Positions 28,242 through 35,613 of a stretch of 63,739 nucleotides of DNA are shown here, piece after piece. This DNA is from Elusimicrobiaceae bacterium. GTDB taxonomy: Bacteria; Elusimicrobiota; Elusimicrobia; Elusimicrobiales; Elusimicrobiaceae. The stretch is from assembly GCA_017520185.1 (NCBI GenBank), contig JAFXGO010000007.1:1-63739 (forward strand), in the 5' to 3' direction. Under the pieces are notes generated by a model that was given only the letters and a program-made list of their open reading frames with translations, did not search any database and had not been told where the DNA came from. Both the position numbers and the translations under genes were made by a program. Within the stretch, counting starts at the first letter, position 1, and every line of letters starts with the position of its first letter.

Positions 28242-29181
28242 TCTTTTTTACCTTTGTCGTACGGTTTAACACTTTTTGTGTAAACTGTTGTGCGGTGAAA
28301 ATACCTTGTTGTTTGAGCTGCTGGTTTAGCACAGCCACCTCTAAAAGTACGGCCAGGTTTCTTCCCGGCGTGACAGGAATAGTTAAAGAGGGGATTTCTA
28401 TGCCCAAAATTTCCGTTGTCTTTTGTTCTACACCCAAACGGTCAATGTTTTTGACGGGGGGAGTTAATTCCACCACCATATCAATGGAGGTTTCGTCTAA
28501 GGTGGATTGCACTCCAAACAGAAGTTCGATATCCAAAATTCCTAATCCGCGCACTTCCATATAATGCTTAAGCATTTCCGGACAAGAGCCTACCAAATAC
28601 CTTCCCCATCGTTTTTGTACTTCTACCACGTCATCAGCCACCAAAATATGGCCGCGCTTAATCATCTCTAATGCACATTCGCTTTTGCCGATTCCGGCCT
28701 CACCTTTAATGAGTACACCGCTTCCGCTGACGTTAAGCAATACCCCATGTAAATGCGTGACGGGGGATAATTTTTCATCTAAGAAACGGGAAAATTCCGC
28801 CACAAAGGCAGAAGATTCCATCGTGGTTTTCAGTACAGGGACATCTGAGGCCAAACAAGCCTTTTTAATAGCCGGCATAGGGTCCAAATCTGCCGCCATA
28901 ATAATACATGGCACATTTCCTTTGCCCAACATTTTGATAATGTGGGCCTTTAATGCGGCTTGTTTTTGCTTGGTACAAAAAGCATACTCGCCCCGTCCGA
29001 ACACTTGGATAGAGTTGGCTCTAAAGAGATCCATGTGTCCGCACAGCGCAAGACCCGGGCGATTAACGCTCGGAGAAGTGATTTCTCTGTTAATATAGCG
29101 TTTGCCGCAAACCAACTCCAAGTGAAGGGACTTCACTTGGAGTAGTTCGCTAACATGCACGGATTTTGTAAACTGCTGCAC
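28225..29181 (-). CDS. hprK: HPr kinase/phosphorylase
   Basis: 318 residues. The C-terminal catalytic domain has Walker [15 protein letters not shown] (about residues 158-166), [11 protein letters not shown], and the HprK signature [15 protein letters not shown]. The N-terminal domain is the usual DRTGG-like lobe. It phosphorylates and dephosphorylates HPr on Ser in response to metabolites. Here the substrate HPr and a full EIIMan complex share the transcript. Confidence 0.95.
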   Translation of the reverse strand: MQQFTKSVHVSELLQVKSLHLELVCGKRYINREITSPSVNRPGLALCGHMDLFRANSIQVFGRGEYAFCTKQKQAALKAHIIKMLGKGNVPCIIMAADLDPMPAIKKACLASDVPVLKTTMESSAFVAEFSRFLDEKLSPVTHLHGVLLNVSGSGVLIKGEAGIGKSECALEMIKRGHILVADDVVEVQKRWGRYLVGSCPEMLKHYMEVRGLGILDIELLFGVQSTLDETSIDMVVELTPPVKNIDRLGVEQKTTEILGIEIPSLTIPVTPGRNLAVLLEVAVLNQQLKQQGIFTAQQFTQKVLNRTTKVKKNEPKA

Positions 29182-29192
29182 CGCTTAAACCC

Positions 29193-29744
29193 TTATTTCT
29201 TTTTAATCGGTTTGATTAAACCGTAGGTGCCGTCCAAACGTTTGAAAATCAAGTTGATTTGTTTGGAGTCTTCATCTAAAAACATCCAGAAAGAATAGCC
29301 CAAGCGTTCCATTTCGTAAGCGGCATCTTCCGGATTCATGGGAGTCACTTCTACTTGTTTGATGACGGAAAATTTTACGTCGGTCGTCGGCAAAAGAATA
29401 TTGTCGCTAAAAGTGGCAATTTCTTCCACTACGGCTGCTTTTTTGGCAGTACGTTTGGTTTTGGTTTTTTCTTTTGCTTTTTTCATTTGCGCTTCTGCTT
29501 TGGTAGCGGCAGCGTCAATGGCTTTGTAAAGATCGGTTTCCACAGCGGTGGCAGAGATGTTGTTTTTGCTGCCGGTGTGAATTACAATTTCGGCACGTTG
29601 GTTGATTTTCTTTTCTACAGAGAGCAACACTTGTGCCCAGACGATATGATCAAAATTTTTCTCCATTTTGCTGACGCGGGTCTGCACGAATTGTTTAATG
29701 GCAGGCGTCAGTTTAATATTTTTAGCGGTAACTTTAATTTCCAT
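29193..29744 (-). CDS. hpf: Ribosome hibernation promoting factor, long form
   Basis: 183 residues: an N-terminal HPF/YfiA domain (VTAKNIKLTPAIKQFVQTRVSKMEKNFDHI), a Lys/Ala-rich linker, and the C-terminal dimerisation domain (PEDAAYEMERLGYSFWMFLDEDSKQINLIFKRLDGTYGLI). Long HPF joins 70S ribosomes into inactive 100S dimers in stationary phase. First gene of the operon, with GGAGG upstream and a hairpin at the mRNA 5' end. Confidence 0.95.
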   Translation of the reverse strand: MEIKVTAKNIKLTPAIKQFVQTRVSKMEKNFDHIVWAQVLLSVEKKINQRAEIVIHTGSKNNISATAVETDLYKAIDAAATKAEAQMKKAKEKTKTKRTAKKAAVVEEIATFSDNILLPTTDVKFSVIKQVEVTPMNPEDAAYEMERLGYSFWMFLDEDSKQINLIFKRLDGTYGLIKPIKKK

Positions 29745-29759
29745 ATATTCCTCCGTGTA

Positions 29760-29786
29760 GTCTAAAACGGGGTGACCCGTATAGAC
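29760..29786 (-). promoter_or_regulatory. Stem-loop at the 5' end of the hpf operon mRNA
   Basis: Minus-strand sequence GTCTA-T-ACGGG-TCAC-CCCGT-TT-TAGAC folds into a hairpin with a 5-bp GC core. The predicted start site (about 29781) leaves at least the core hairpin as the first thing in the RNA, ending about 7 nt before GGAGG. Confidence 0.55.
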
Positions 29787-29787
29787 A

Positions 29788-29816
29788 TTTAAACATTAAT
29801 ACTCTGTCGGTGTCAA
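29788..29816 (-). promoter_or_regulatory. Promoter of the hpf-hprK-PTS-lepA operon
   Basis: On the minus strand a perfect TTGACA (29816-29811), 17-nt spacer, TTTAAA (29793-29788). Confidence 0.65.
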
Positions 29817-30036
29817 CGACGTTTTCAGGTGAAAAAAAGGATTAGTTTTTTGATACATTCCTTGAAGTGCGCTTGAATAGGCCGTTGGCAGGGCTAGTCC
29901 TCCTCGTAAAAGAATTTTTCAGTCGGTATTTAATTATAAGGGGAAAAGCGGCAAAAAACAAGAGAGAAACAGGAAAATTTGATGGAACTTTTTCTTTTTG
30001 TCTGTTGAAACAGGAAGATTGTGAAAACAAACCATA
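29817..30036. other. Intergenic stretch without a supported gene
   Basis: About 220 nt between the hpf promoter and the candidate RNA gene. A 62-codon minus-strand frame exists (29842-30030) but has no ribosome site and no recognisable sequence. CTTGAAGTGCG and GCTTGAAT form a short imperfect direct repeat near 29862. I see nothing else. Confidence 0.5.
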
Positions 30037-30166
30037 AAAAAAGAACTAGGTAGATGGACGCACCTCCCCATCATCGTACCACATATAAGAGCTCTTTATA
30101 TGCCCCGGCAGTCCTGTGCGCAGGCTACAAATATATAGCCTTTTTTCTGCAGTTTACCCAGTTCCT
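30037..30166 (-). ncRNA. Candidate structured small RNA, about 130 nt
   Basis: On the minus strand the predicted RNA begins AGGAACTGGGTA and ends TACCTAGTTCTT plus a T7 run (30042-30036). These ends pair over 12 bp (allowing G-U), forming a closing stem. Inside are GGCTA/TAGCC (8-nt loop), CATATAA/TTATATG around a GAGCTC palindrome loop, and GATGG/CCATC with a loop containing GGAGGTG. A promoter (30173-30201) puts the start exactly at the first base of the closing stem. No protein frame spans it. It does not contain recognisable SRP, tmRNA or RNase P core motifs; a 6S-like RNA is possible but unproven. Confidence 0.55.
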
Positions 30167-30172
30167 ATAAAT

Positions 30173-30201
30173 AGTATAAGTAATAAAAGATTTGCCGTCG
30201 A
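30173..30201 (-). promoter_or_regulatory. Promoter of the candidate small RNA
   Basis: Minus strand TCGACG (30201-30196), 17-nt spacer, TATACT (30178-30173). Start predicted at 30166. It lies just past the stop of the phosphoesterase gene. Confidence 0.55.
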
Positions 30202-30213
30202 TAAGATAAAATT

Positions 30214-30957
30214 TTACATTCCCAACCCCAGACTGTCTATCAAAAAAGTAGGCAGACCGGCTGCGCGCATTTTTTCTTGAGTTTTGGTGTAGTCGTAAGC
30301 CTCGCGCAGGAAACGGAAGGTGTTTGTTTTTGTATCCCAAATGCCAAAGGAAGCGCGGGAATCGTTATCGCGCGGTTTCCCAACAGAACCGGGATTTACT
30401 ACATAGCGTAAAATGGGGTGAAAATTAACGGAGGCTTCTTTGTGCACCACCGACACATGACAAATGTTCTCGTCTCCTTCCATGTAAAAAGGCAAATGCG
30501 TATGCCCTACAAAAAGCACCTGACCTTCCCATAAAGAATAAGCAGTGCGATATTGGCTGCAGTTAGCGAAATATTCTTTAATTGGGTCCATCGGGGTACC
30601 ATGAACAATAGTGAAATTTTTGCCGCGATGGATTTCCGGCAAGAAAGATACGCAACGGATAGAGCGGGAGGTTAATTGGTTTTCAGTCCAATCCAATACT
30701 TGCAGTGCTTCAAAATTAAAATACATGCGAAGTTCAGGGTGGGTGAAAACGGCATCATGATTACCTAAGACGCCTACCGCTAAACCTTCCTCTTTTAACT
30801 TGTGATATTTTTGGATGCACTTTTCGGGGTCGGGACCATAGCCGATTAAATCTCCGCAGAAAATATATTTTTCCGCACCTTCGGCTTTTAGGCGTTTTAG
30901 AGCCGCATTAAAGGCTTCTAAATTGCCATGAATATCAGAAAGAACCCCGTATTTCAT
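30214..30957 (-). CDS. Calcineurin-like metallophosphoesterase
   Basis: A 247-residue two-metal phosphoesterase. SDIHGNLEAF (DxH), FCGDLIGYGPDP (GDxxGYG), LGNHDAVF (GNHD), VHGTPMDP and FVGHTHLPF (GHTH), with NPGSVGKPRD near the end, cover all metal ligands. The GYGPDP and NPGSVGxPR motifs match the YfcE/ApaH-like group of small phosphodiesterases. Substrate undetermined. Its ATG overlaps the smc stop by one base. Confidence 0.88.
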   Translation of the reverse strand: MKYGVLSDIHGNLEAFNAALKRLKAEGAEKYIFCGDLIGYGPDPEKCIQKYHKLKEEGLAVGVLGNHDAVFTHPELRMYFNFEALQVLDWTENQLTSRSIRCVSFLPEIHRGKNFTIVHGTPMDPIKEYFANCSQYRTAYSLWEGQVLFVGHTHLPFYMEGDENICHVSVVHKEASVNFHPILRYVVNPGSVGKPRDNDSRASFGIWDTKTNTFRFLREAYDYTKTQEKMRAAGLPTFLIDSLGLGM

Positions 30958-33900
30958 TAGCGGACCGCCACAGATTCTACTTGCTCTTTTTTGGCAGCGT
31001 CTGCTCTATCTGCCAAGTTCACAGACATCGTTTTGGATACACCGCTTTCTTCCATGGTAATGCCATAAAGACGGCGTGCGGCTTCCATCGTGCGTTTGTT
31101 GTGTGTGACAACGATAAACTGCGTAGAGGCTGAGAATTCTTTGATAAGGTTTACAAAGCGTTCCACGTTCGCTTCGTCCAAAGCGGCATCGGCCTCGTCC
31201 ATAATGCAGAACGGAGAAGGATTATGAGTAAAGAACGCAAACAATAAAGACAGAGCCGTCAATGTTTTTTCACCGCCGGACATAGAAGATATGTTTAACA
31301 GTTTTTTACCGGGAGGTTGTGCATAAATTTCAATGCCGGTTTCCAACAAGTTTTCAGGGTCGGTCAGCACCAAATCACACTCTCCGCCGCGGAACAAAGA
31401 TTGGTATGTGTTCTTGAAATGCATCTTTACCTGTTCAAAAGTGTATTGAAAATTATCCCGCGTGGTGACATTGATTTTGTGAATGGCGGAACGCAAATCT
31501 TTTTTGGCTTCTTCCAAATCTTGGATTTGTGATTTTAGGAAAGTATGTCGTTGGTTTAATGCATCATATTCTTCCGGTGCTGTCATGTTTACTGCGCCCA
31601 TATTTTCAATGCGTTTACGCATCATTTTTACGCGTTCGTAGTCCACCTCTTTATCGCCAAAGTTCATTTGGGCTTCTTCGGGGGTGATGTTCCAATTTTC
31701 AAATAAATTGTTTACTACAGTGGTGCGTTGGCGTCTTGCATTGGCTAATGCATTTTCCAAATCATTTTGTTTGATATGAAGTTCGCTTAAAGTTTTTTTG
31801 TTGTTATTAAGCGCGGTCATTTTTTCATCAAACTCTTTCTTTAATGCTTCTAAAGATTGGCGCAATTTATACTCGTCTGTTTCCAATTTGGCCAGCAAGT
31901 CCCTTTCTGTAGAAAGTTTGGCTTGAGTGGAGAGTTTTTCCTCAGCCAAAGCCTGTAAACGGGCATTGGCATTTTTGGCAGCTTCGGCACGCTTTCCTTC
32001 ATTTTGCAGCAAGGTATTATATTCAAATTCGGTGGATTTTAAATCTACTTCCACATTGTTTTTGCGGATTTTTAACTCATACAAAGAGCCGTTTAAGTTG
32101 TTCAAACGTACTTTAGATTCTTCCGTTTGTTTTTGCAATTCTGCTTTTTGTGTTTTTAGAAGTTCAGTTTTATTTTTGATTTCTTCTTGTTGTTGCAATA
32201 AAGACTGTAAATCCGCCTGCAATTTCTGTACATTTTGTTTGCGGTTTTCTACACGCAACATTAATTGACGTTTTTGTTCCGCCATACGTGCCAAAACCTC
32301 TTGCGCTTGTTTGAGTTCTCTTTCTTTGGCAGACAGTTCTCCCTGTACCGCCCCTACCGCGACGGCCGCTTCCTGAGAGGCACTTCTTAACGTGCGCAAG
32401 GTTTCTTCGGCTTTGGTTAATTGTTCGTAGTTGGCAATAATTTCTTTTGAAATTTTTTCTTCAGTTTCTATTTTTTGAGTCAGGGATTCTTGGGCGGATT
32501 CTTCTTCTCCCCAATAGGCTTCCGGTGCAGACATACCGGCAGCACCGGCACTTAAGAAAAAATCACTTTGTACGGTGTCTCCTTCTTGAGCCTGATAAGA
32601 ACCGACTAACAAGAAGATCAGATTTTCCAACTCGGGAGCAAATTTTAAGTCTTTGATCAAAGAGCCGGTAGGTTTGGCAGCAGCGGGTACTTTATTTAAT
32701 AAGATAAATTTACAACGGGCTTTGCCGTGTTCTTTTAACTTGGCCACCGCCTCTTGAGCGGCATTTTCATGATCACACAAAACGGCATCTAAATATTTGC
32801 CAAAAGACTCCTCTACCGCTGTTGCCAAAGAGGCCGGATATTTTAAGGCTTTGCGCAAGGTTCCTCTGACGCCGTCAATTTTTACTTGCGAAACCAAATT
32901 GACACCCACCCAATAGGGATTATTTTTTCCTTGCGTGCGAATCATTTCCAACTTGGCATTTAAGGCGGCTTTTTCAGATTTTAAAGCAGAAAGTTGTTCA
33001 TTTAATAAGGAGCGTTTTTGTTGTAAATCTTTCAGCAACACTTCCTGTTGCGTAATTTGCTCCTTTGCTTCTTGGGCGATTTTTTGCTGGCTTTGCAGTT
33101 TGGTGCGGATTTCTTCTATTAATTTTTGAATATCTTCTACTCCGCTGCCTGCTTGGCTGTTTTTTTCTAAAGTAATTAAATCTTCGTTTTCACGCTGTAC
33201 ATTGGCTTGCTCTAACGAAATTTTGTTTTGGCATTCCATTTGGCTTTGTACAAGGCGCATCAAATCATTGCTGGCGCGTTGGATTTGAATATCGCTTTGG
33301 CGCAGTTGTTGTTCTTGTTGTTGGGCTTTGGCAAATTCTTCGTTATATTGTTTTTGTAAAGGATCCAACTGACTATCCAACTCCGCCAATTGCGTTTTGA
33401 GTTTGCTGATGGCAGGGGCAATTTCTTTCAGGCGGTTTTGGCCTCGTTCGGATTCGTTGCCGGCGGCGGTTAACTGAGCCGTAAATTCTGTGGTTAAATT
33501 GTCGCAGTTTTTAATGGCCCCTTCCAAAAGACCCACTTGATATTTGCTGGCTGCGATTTTTTCATTAAAATCGGCCATCTCTTTTTGTTTGTGGGTTAAA
33601 TTTAAGTCCATGGCGGCCGTTTGCCCTTCCTGAGCGGAAATTTGATTTTCCAAATCTTTGCACCGGCTGAGCACCGGCTCTAATTCACCACCATGTTTGG
33701 CAATTAAGCCATCGGCTTCTTTAATAGAGCATAAAGAGATAGCAATTTCACTTTCTTTTAGTTCTTCTCTGTATTTTTGATACAACCGCGCTTTGCGTGC
33801 TTCGGCATCTAACTTTTTAATTTGTTCGGAAATCAAAGCCACCGTATCGGATAAGCGTGCTAAGTCTAAATCGACACGTTCCAAACGGCGGATACATTCC

Positions 33901-34424
33901 TCCCGTTTGGATTTGTATTTAGAAACTCCGGCCACTTCTTCAAACATTTCGCGGCGTTGCTCCGGCGTAGCGGAAAGCACACTTTCTACACCGCCCTGAT
34001 CGATGATGGCATATCCTTCACCGCCGATACCGGTATCTAAAAACAAATCACGAATATCGCGCAAGCGACATTGTACCTTGTTTAAATAATACTCACTTTC
34101 TCCGGAGCGAAAAATTTTGCGCGTGACAGTAATTTCATTAAAATCTAAAGGTAAATTGCGCGTGGAGTTGTCAAAAATCATGCTCACTTGCGCCATGTTT
34201 AAAGGAGCGCGTTTAGCAGTACCATTAAAAATGATATCCACCATAGAGGCCGAACGCAACGCCTTCCAACTCATTTCCCCAATAGTCCAGCGTACAGAAT
34301 CAATCACGTTTGATTTGCCACAACCGTTAGGTCCTACCACGCAGGTGATGCCTGGCTCAAAATCCAGACGTACTTTATCGGCAAAAGATTTAAATCCAAC
34401 GATTTCTATGGCTTTTAGATACAT
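30957..34424 (-). CDS. smc: Chromosome segregation protein SMC
   Basis: I place the start at 34424, at MYLKAIEIVGFKSFADK, the conserved SMC N-terminus, with GAGGA upstream; a longer frame to 34649 is non-coding leader. The 1155 residues have Walker A GPNGCGKSN, a long coiled coil, the hinge (about residues 510-640, NPYWVGVNLVSQVKIDGVRG), a second coiled coil, the LSGG-type signature NISSMSGGEKTLTALSLLFA and Walker B PFCIMDEADAALDEANV. SMC condenses and segregates chromosomes with ScpA/B, which are not in the window. Confidence 0.96.
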   Translation of the reverse strand: MYLKAIEIVGFKSFADKVRLDFEPGITCVVGPNGCGKSNVIDSVRWTIGEMSWKALRSASMVDIIFNGTAKRAPLNMAQVSMIFDNSTRNLPLDFNEITVTRKIFRSGESEYYLNKVQCRLRDIRDLFLDTGIGGEGYAIIDQGGVESVLSATPEQRREMFEEVAGVSKYKSKREECIRRLERVDLDLARLSDTVALISEQIKKLDAEARKARLYQKYREELKESEIAISLCSIKEADGLIAKHGGELEPVLSRCKDLENQISAQEGQTAAMDLNLTHKQKEMADFNEKIAASKYQVGLLEGAIKNCDNLTTEFTAQLTAAGNESERGQNRLKEIAPAISKLKTQLAELDSQLDPLQKQYNEEFAKAQQQEQQLRQSDIQIQRASNDLMRLVQSQMECQNKISLEQANVQRENEDLITLEKNSQAGSGVEDIQKLIEEIRTKLQSQQKIAQEAKEQITQQEVLLKDLQQKRSLLNEQLSALKSEKAALNAKLEMIRTQGKNNPYWVGVNLVSQVKIDGVRGTLRKALKYPASLATAVEESFGKYLDAVLCDHENAAQEAVAKLKEHGKARCKFILLNKVPAAAKPTGSLIKDLKFAPELENLIFLLVGSYQAQEGDTVQSDFFLSAGAAGMSAPEAYWGEEESAQESLTQKIETEEKISKEIIANYEQLTKAEETLRTLRSASQEAAVAVGAVQGELSAKERELKQAQEVLARMAEQKRQLMLRVENRKQNVQKLQADLQSLLQQQEEIKNKTELLKTQKAELQKQTEESKVRLNNLNGSLYELKIRKNNVEVDLKSTEFEYNTLLQNEGKRAEAAKNANARLQALAEEKLSTQAKLSTERDLLAKLETDEYKLRQSLEALKKEFDEKMTALNNNKKTLSELHIKQNDLENALANARRQRTTVVNNLFENWNITPEEAQMNFGDKEVDYERVKMMRKRIENMGAVNMTAPEEYDALNQRHTFLKSQIQDLEEAKKDLRSAIHKINVTTRDNFQYTFEQVKMHFKNTYQSLFRGGECDLVLTDPENLLETGIEIYAQPPGKKLLNISSMSGGEKTLTALSLLFAFFTHNPSPFCIMDEADAALDEANVERFVNLIKEFSASTQFIVVTHNKRTMEAARRLYGITMEESGVSKTMSVNLADRADAAKKEQVESVAVR

Positions 34425-34455
34425 GATAATCCTCTTTTGTGGGGTATATATAAGT

Positions 34456-34464
34456 ATTATAACA
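34456..34464 (-). promoter_or_regulatory. Extended -10 promoter of smc
   Basis: Minus strand TGTTATAAT (hexamer 34461-34456), a perfect -10 with TGn extension and weak -35, giving a leader of about 25 nt to the ATG at 34424. Confidence 0.6.
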
Positions 34465-34533
34465 TTTAACGCGTGTACGAAAATGAGTAAAATTTCCGTC
34501 GATAACTCGACGAAAGACAACTTTGTTTTTCTA

Positions 34534-34545
34534 TGTACGCGTACA
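34534..34545. repeat. 12-bp perfect palindrome
   Basis: TGTACGCGTACA, in the 324-nt gap between smc and the small repeat protein. It could be an operator or part of an RNA hairpin (flanked by TTTC / GAAA). A second hairpin, CGTCGA-TAAC-TCGACG, lies at about 34498-34513. Confidence 0.45.
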
Positions 34546-34567
34546 GAAAGTCGGTTAACAAAAAAAA

Positions 34568-34586
34568 CCTCGAGGAGCCATCGAGG
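34568..34586 (-). terminator. Terminator-like hairpin
   Basis: CCTCGA / TCGAGG with a 7-nt loop, followed on the minus strand by a run of eight T residues. What transcript it would end is unclear, since no minus-strand gene lies between it and 34749; it may limit antisense transcription towards smc. Confidence 0.5.
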
Positions 34587-34595
34587 AAAAAAACA

Positions 34596-34624
34596 CTTGC
34601 AAAAGCGAGTAATATTTATTAGAC
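34596..34624 (+). promoter_or_regulatory. Candidate promoter of the small repeat protein
   Basis: TTGCAA (34596-34601), 17-nt spacer, TAGACT (34619-34624). The implied leader of about 118 nt contains CTTTCGC...GCGTGAAAG enclosing ATCG-TT-CGAT, then a T7 run, which could act as an attenuator. Confidence 0.4.
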
Positions 34625-34748
34625 TTTTTCGGTAAGGGACTTCGGACATTTCTTTCGCCTAAAAGATCGTTCGATGCGTGAAAGATAAAAAATTTTTTTA
34701 TTTCCGGCCCCTGCAATAAAAGAAGATTCCTGAAGGAGGAACATTCAA

Positions 34749-34970
34749 ATGCCTACAGTATTGAAAATCGGTATAGAACGCGAAAAAGGTTTCTTGTACT
34801 ATGTTGACAAAGATGGCGACGTGGCCCGTGTACAAATGGCCCGCGGCGGCAAAAAAGGCGGTAAACCCAAAAAAGTAGAAAAAACCGGCATCAAAAAAGA
34901 AAAAGGATATCTCTATTACGTAGATAAGAAAGGGGATATCTCCAGAGCCAAAATGATTAACGCCAAATAA
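34749..34970 (+). CDS. Small basic protein of two tandem repeats
   Basis: The 73 residues are two copies of one unit: LKIGIEREKGFLYYVDKDGD-VARVQMARG (about 5-33) and KTGIKKEKGYLYYVDKKGD-ISRAKM (about 45-70), joined by a Lys/Gly linker (KKGGKPKKVEK). The near-perfect ribosome site GAAGGAGGAAC, its own terminator and compact basic nature suggest an abundant protein. Similar G-K-x-KGYLY-x-DK-GD units are known to me only as uncharacterised; nucleic-acid or ribosome binding is a guess from charge. Confidence 0.75.
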   Translation: MPTVLKIGIEREKGFLYYVDKDGDVARVQMARGGKKGGKPKKVEKTGIKKEKGYLYYVDKKGDISRAKMINAK

Positions 34971-34982
34971 GGTACCAATTAT

Positions 34983-35010
34983 AAAAAACCCCGCATCAGC
35001 GGGGTTTTTT
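34983..35010 (+). terminator. Rho-independent terminator
   Basis: AAAAAACCCCGC, loop ATCA, GCGGGGTTTTTT directly after the small repeat protein. Confidence 0.9.
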
Positions 35011-35325
35011 ATTATAGGCTTAACAGGTAGTAGCGCGGATATATGCCTGTTTCCCGTTGGAAAAAAATGGGATATCTCTTAATTTTTCTGTTAAATTTTT
35101 CTATTGGGAAAATTTAATAAAAAAGGGTTTTAGACATGAAAAAATGTTTAAACGTAATGTCGGCAGCAAACAGAAAATATTGCAAGTAGATATAGCCAAA
35201 GACAGACAAGGCCACAAAATTTATTTATACTCAGAAATAAAAGAAACTCCAACTAGAGAGTCCCCATCCTCAACGGTAAGGCAACGCAGCTGTCTTGTGC
35301 GCAAGGATTTATTGCTTGTTCGTTT
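35011..35325. other. Intergenic stretch with a doubtful ORF
   Basis: A plus-strand frame of 96 codons (35057-35347, TTG start) and an overlapping 81-codon minus-strand frame exist. Neither has a convincing ribosome site; the plus frame stops inside the loop of the 35327 hairpin and the minus frame runs through the tRNA gene. The stretch beside a tRNA gene may be degraded sequence. I do not call a gene. Confidence 0.4.
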
Positions 35326-35326
35326 A

Positions 35327-35364
35327 AATAAATATACCCACTCGTAAGAGTGGGTATATTTATT
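35327..35364. terminator. Long bidirectional hairpin terminator
   Basis: A 17-bp perfect inverted repeat (AATAAATATACCCACTC / GAGTGGGTATATTTATT, loop GTAA), 4 nt after the 3' end of the tRNA gene on the minus strand. Confidence 0.75.
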
Positions 35365-35368
35365 CAAA

Positions 35369-35444
35369 TGGTGGACCCGACAAGGATCGAACTTGCGACC
35401 TCCTGCATGCCATGCAGGCGCTCTCCCAGCTGAGCTACGGGCCC
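35369..35444 (-). tRNA. tRNA-Ala (GGC)
   Basis: On the minus strand the 76-nt sequence starts GGGCCCGTAGCTCAGCTGGG. The acceptor GGGCCCG pairs with CGGGTCC, the anticodon stem is CCTGC/GCAGG with loop ATGGCAT giving anticodon GGC, the T arm contains GTTCGATCC, and CCA is encoded. Confidence 0.95.
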
Positions 35445-35456
35445 GTCTATGTATAT

Positions 35457-35465
35457 AGTATAGCA
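35457..35465 (-). promoter_or_regulatory. Extended -10 promoter of tRNA-Ala
   Basis: Minus strand TGCTATACT (hexamer 35462-35457), about 12 nt upstream of the mature tRNA 5' end; a TTTTCA 17 nt further up is a possible -35. Confidence 0.6.
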
Positions 35466-35568
35466 ATTTTTTTTCAGTTTGAAAAGTTTTTTTTGCTACA
35501 CCGATAAATTTTCAAAACTAACTACATTTATTTTACCATTTTTTTTTAAATAAGAAAAGGGGCAAAAG

Positions 35569-35596
35569 AAAACCCCGAGTTTTCACTCGGGGTTTT
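35569..35596 (-). terminator. Terminator of the PPi-PFK gene
   Basis: AAAACCCCGAGT, loop TTTC, ACTCGGGGTTTT, 17 nt past the stop codon. Confidence 0.88.
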
Positions 35597-35613
35597 AAAC
35601 AGTCTAAAAAGAC

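Noticed and set aside
29842-30030. 62-codon minus-strand ORF upstream of hpf
   Set aside because: No ribosome site, no homology recognised, and composition is like the surrounding spacer.
30121-30146. Plus-strand terminator (GGCTA / TAGCC then TTTTTT) inside the candidate RNA
   Set aside because: No plus-strand gene or good promoter lies upstream; the minus-strand promoter and full-length closing stem explain the region better.
34425-34649. Extending SMC by 75 residues upstream
   Set aside because: The extra codons do not resemble SMC, cover the promoter, and the conserved MYLKAIEIVGFKSF start has its own ribosome site.
35257-35330. tRNA-like segment (TCAACGGTAAGGCAACGC) before the tRNA-Ala gene
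   Set aside because: No acceptor stem or consistent anticodon and T arm can be drawn.
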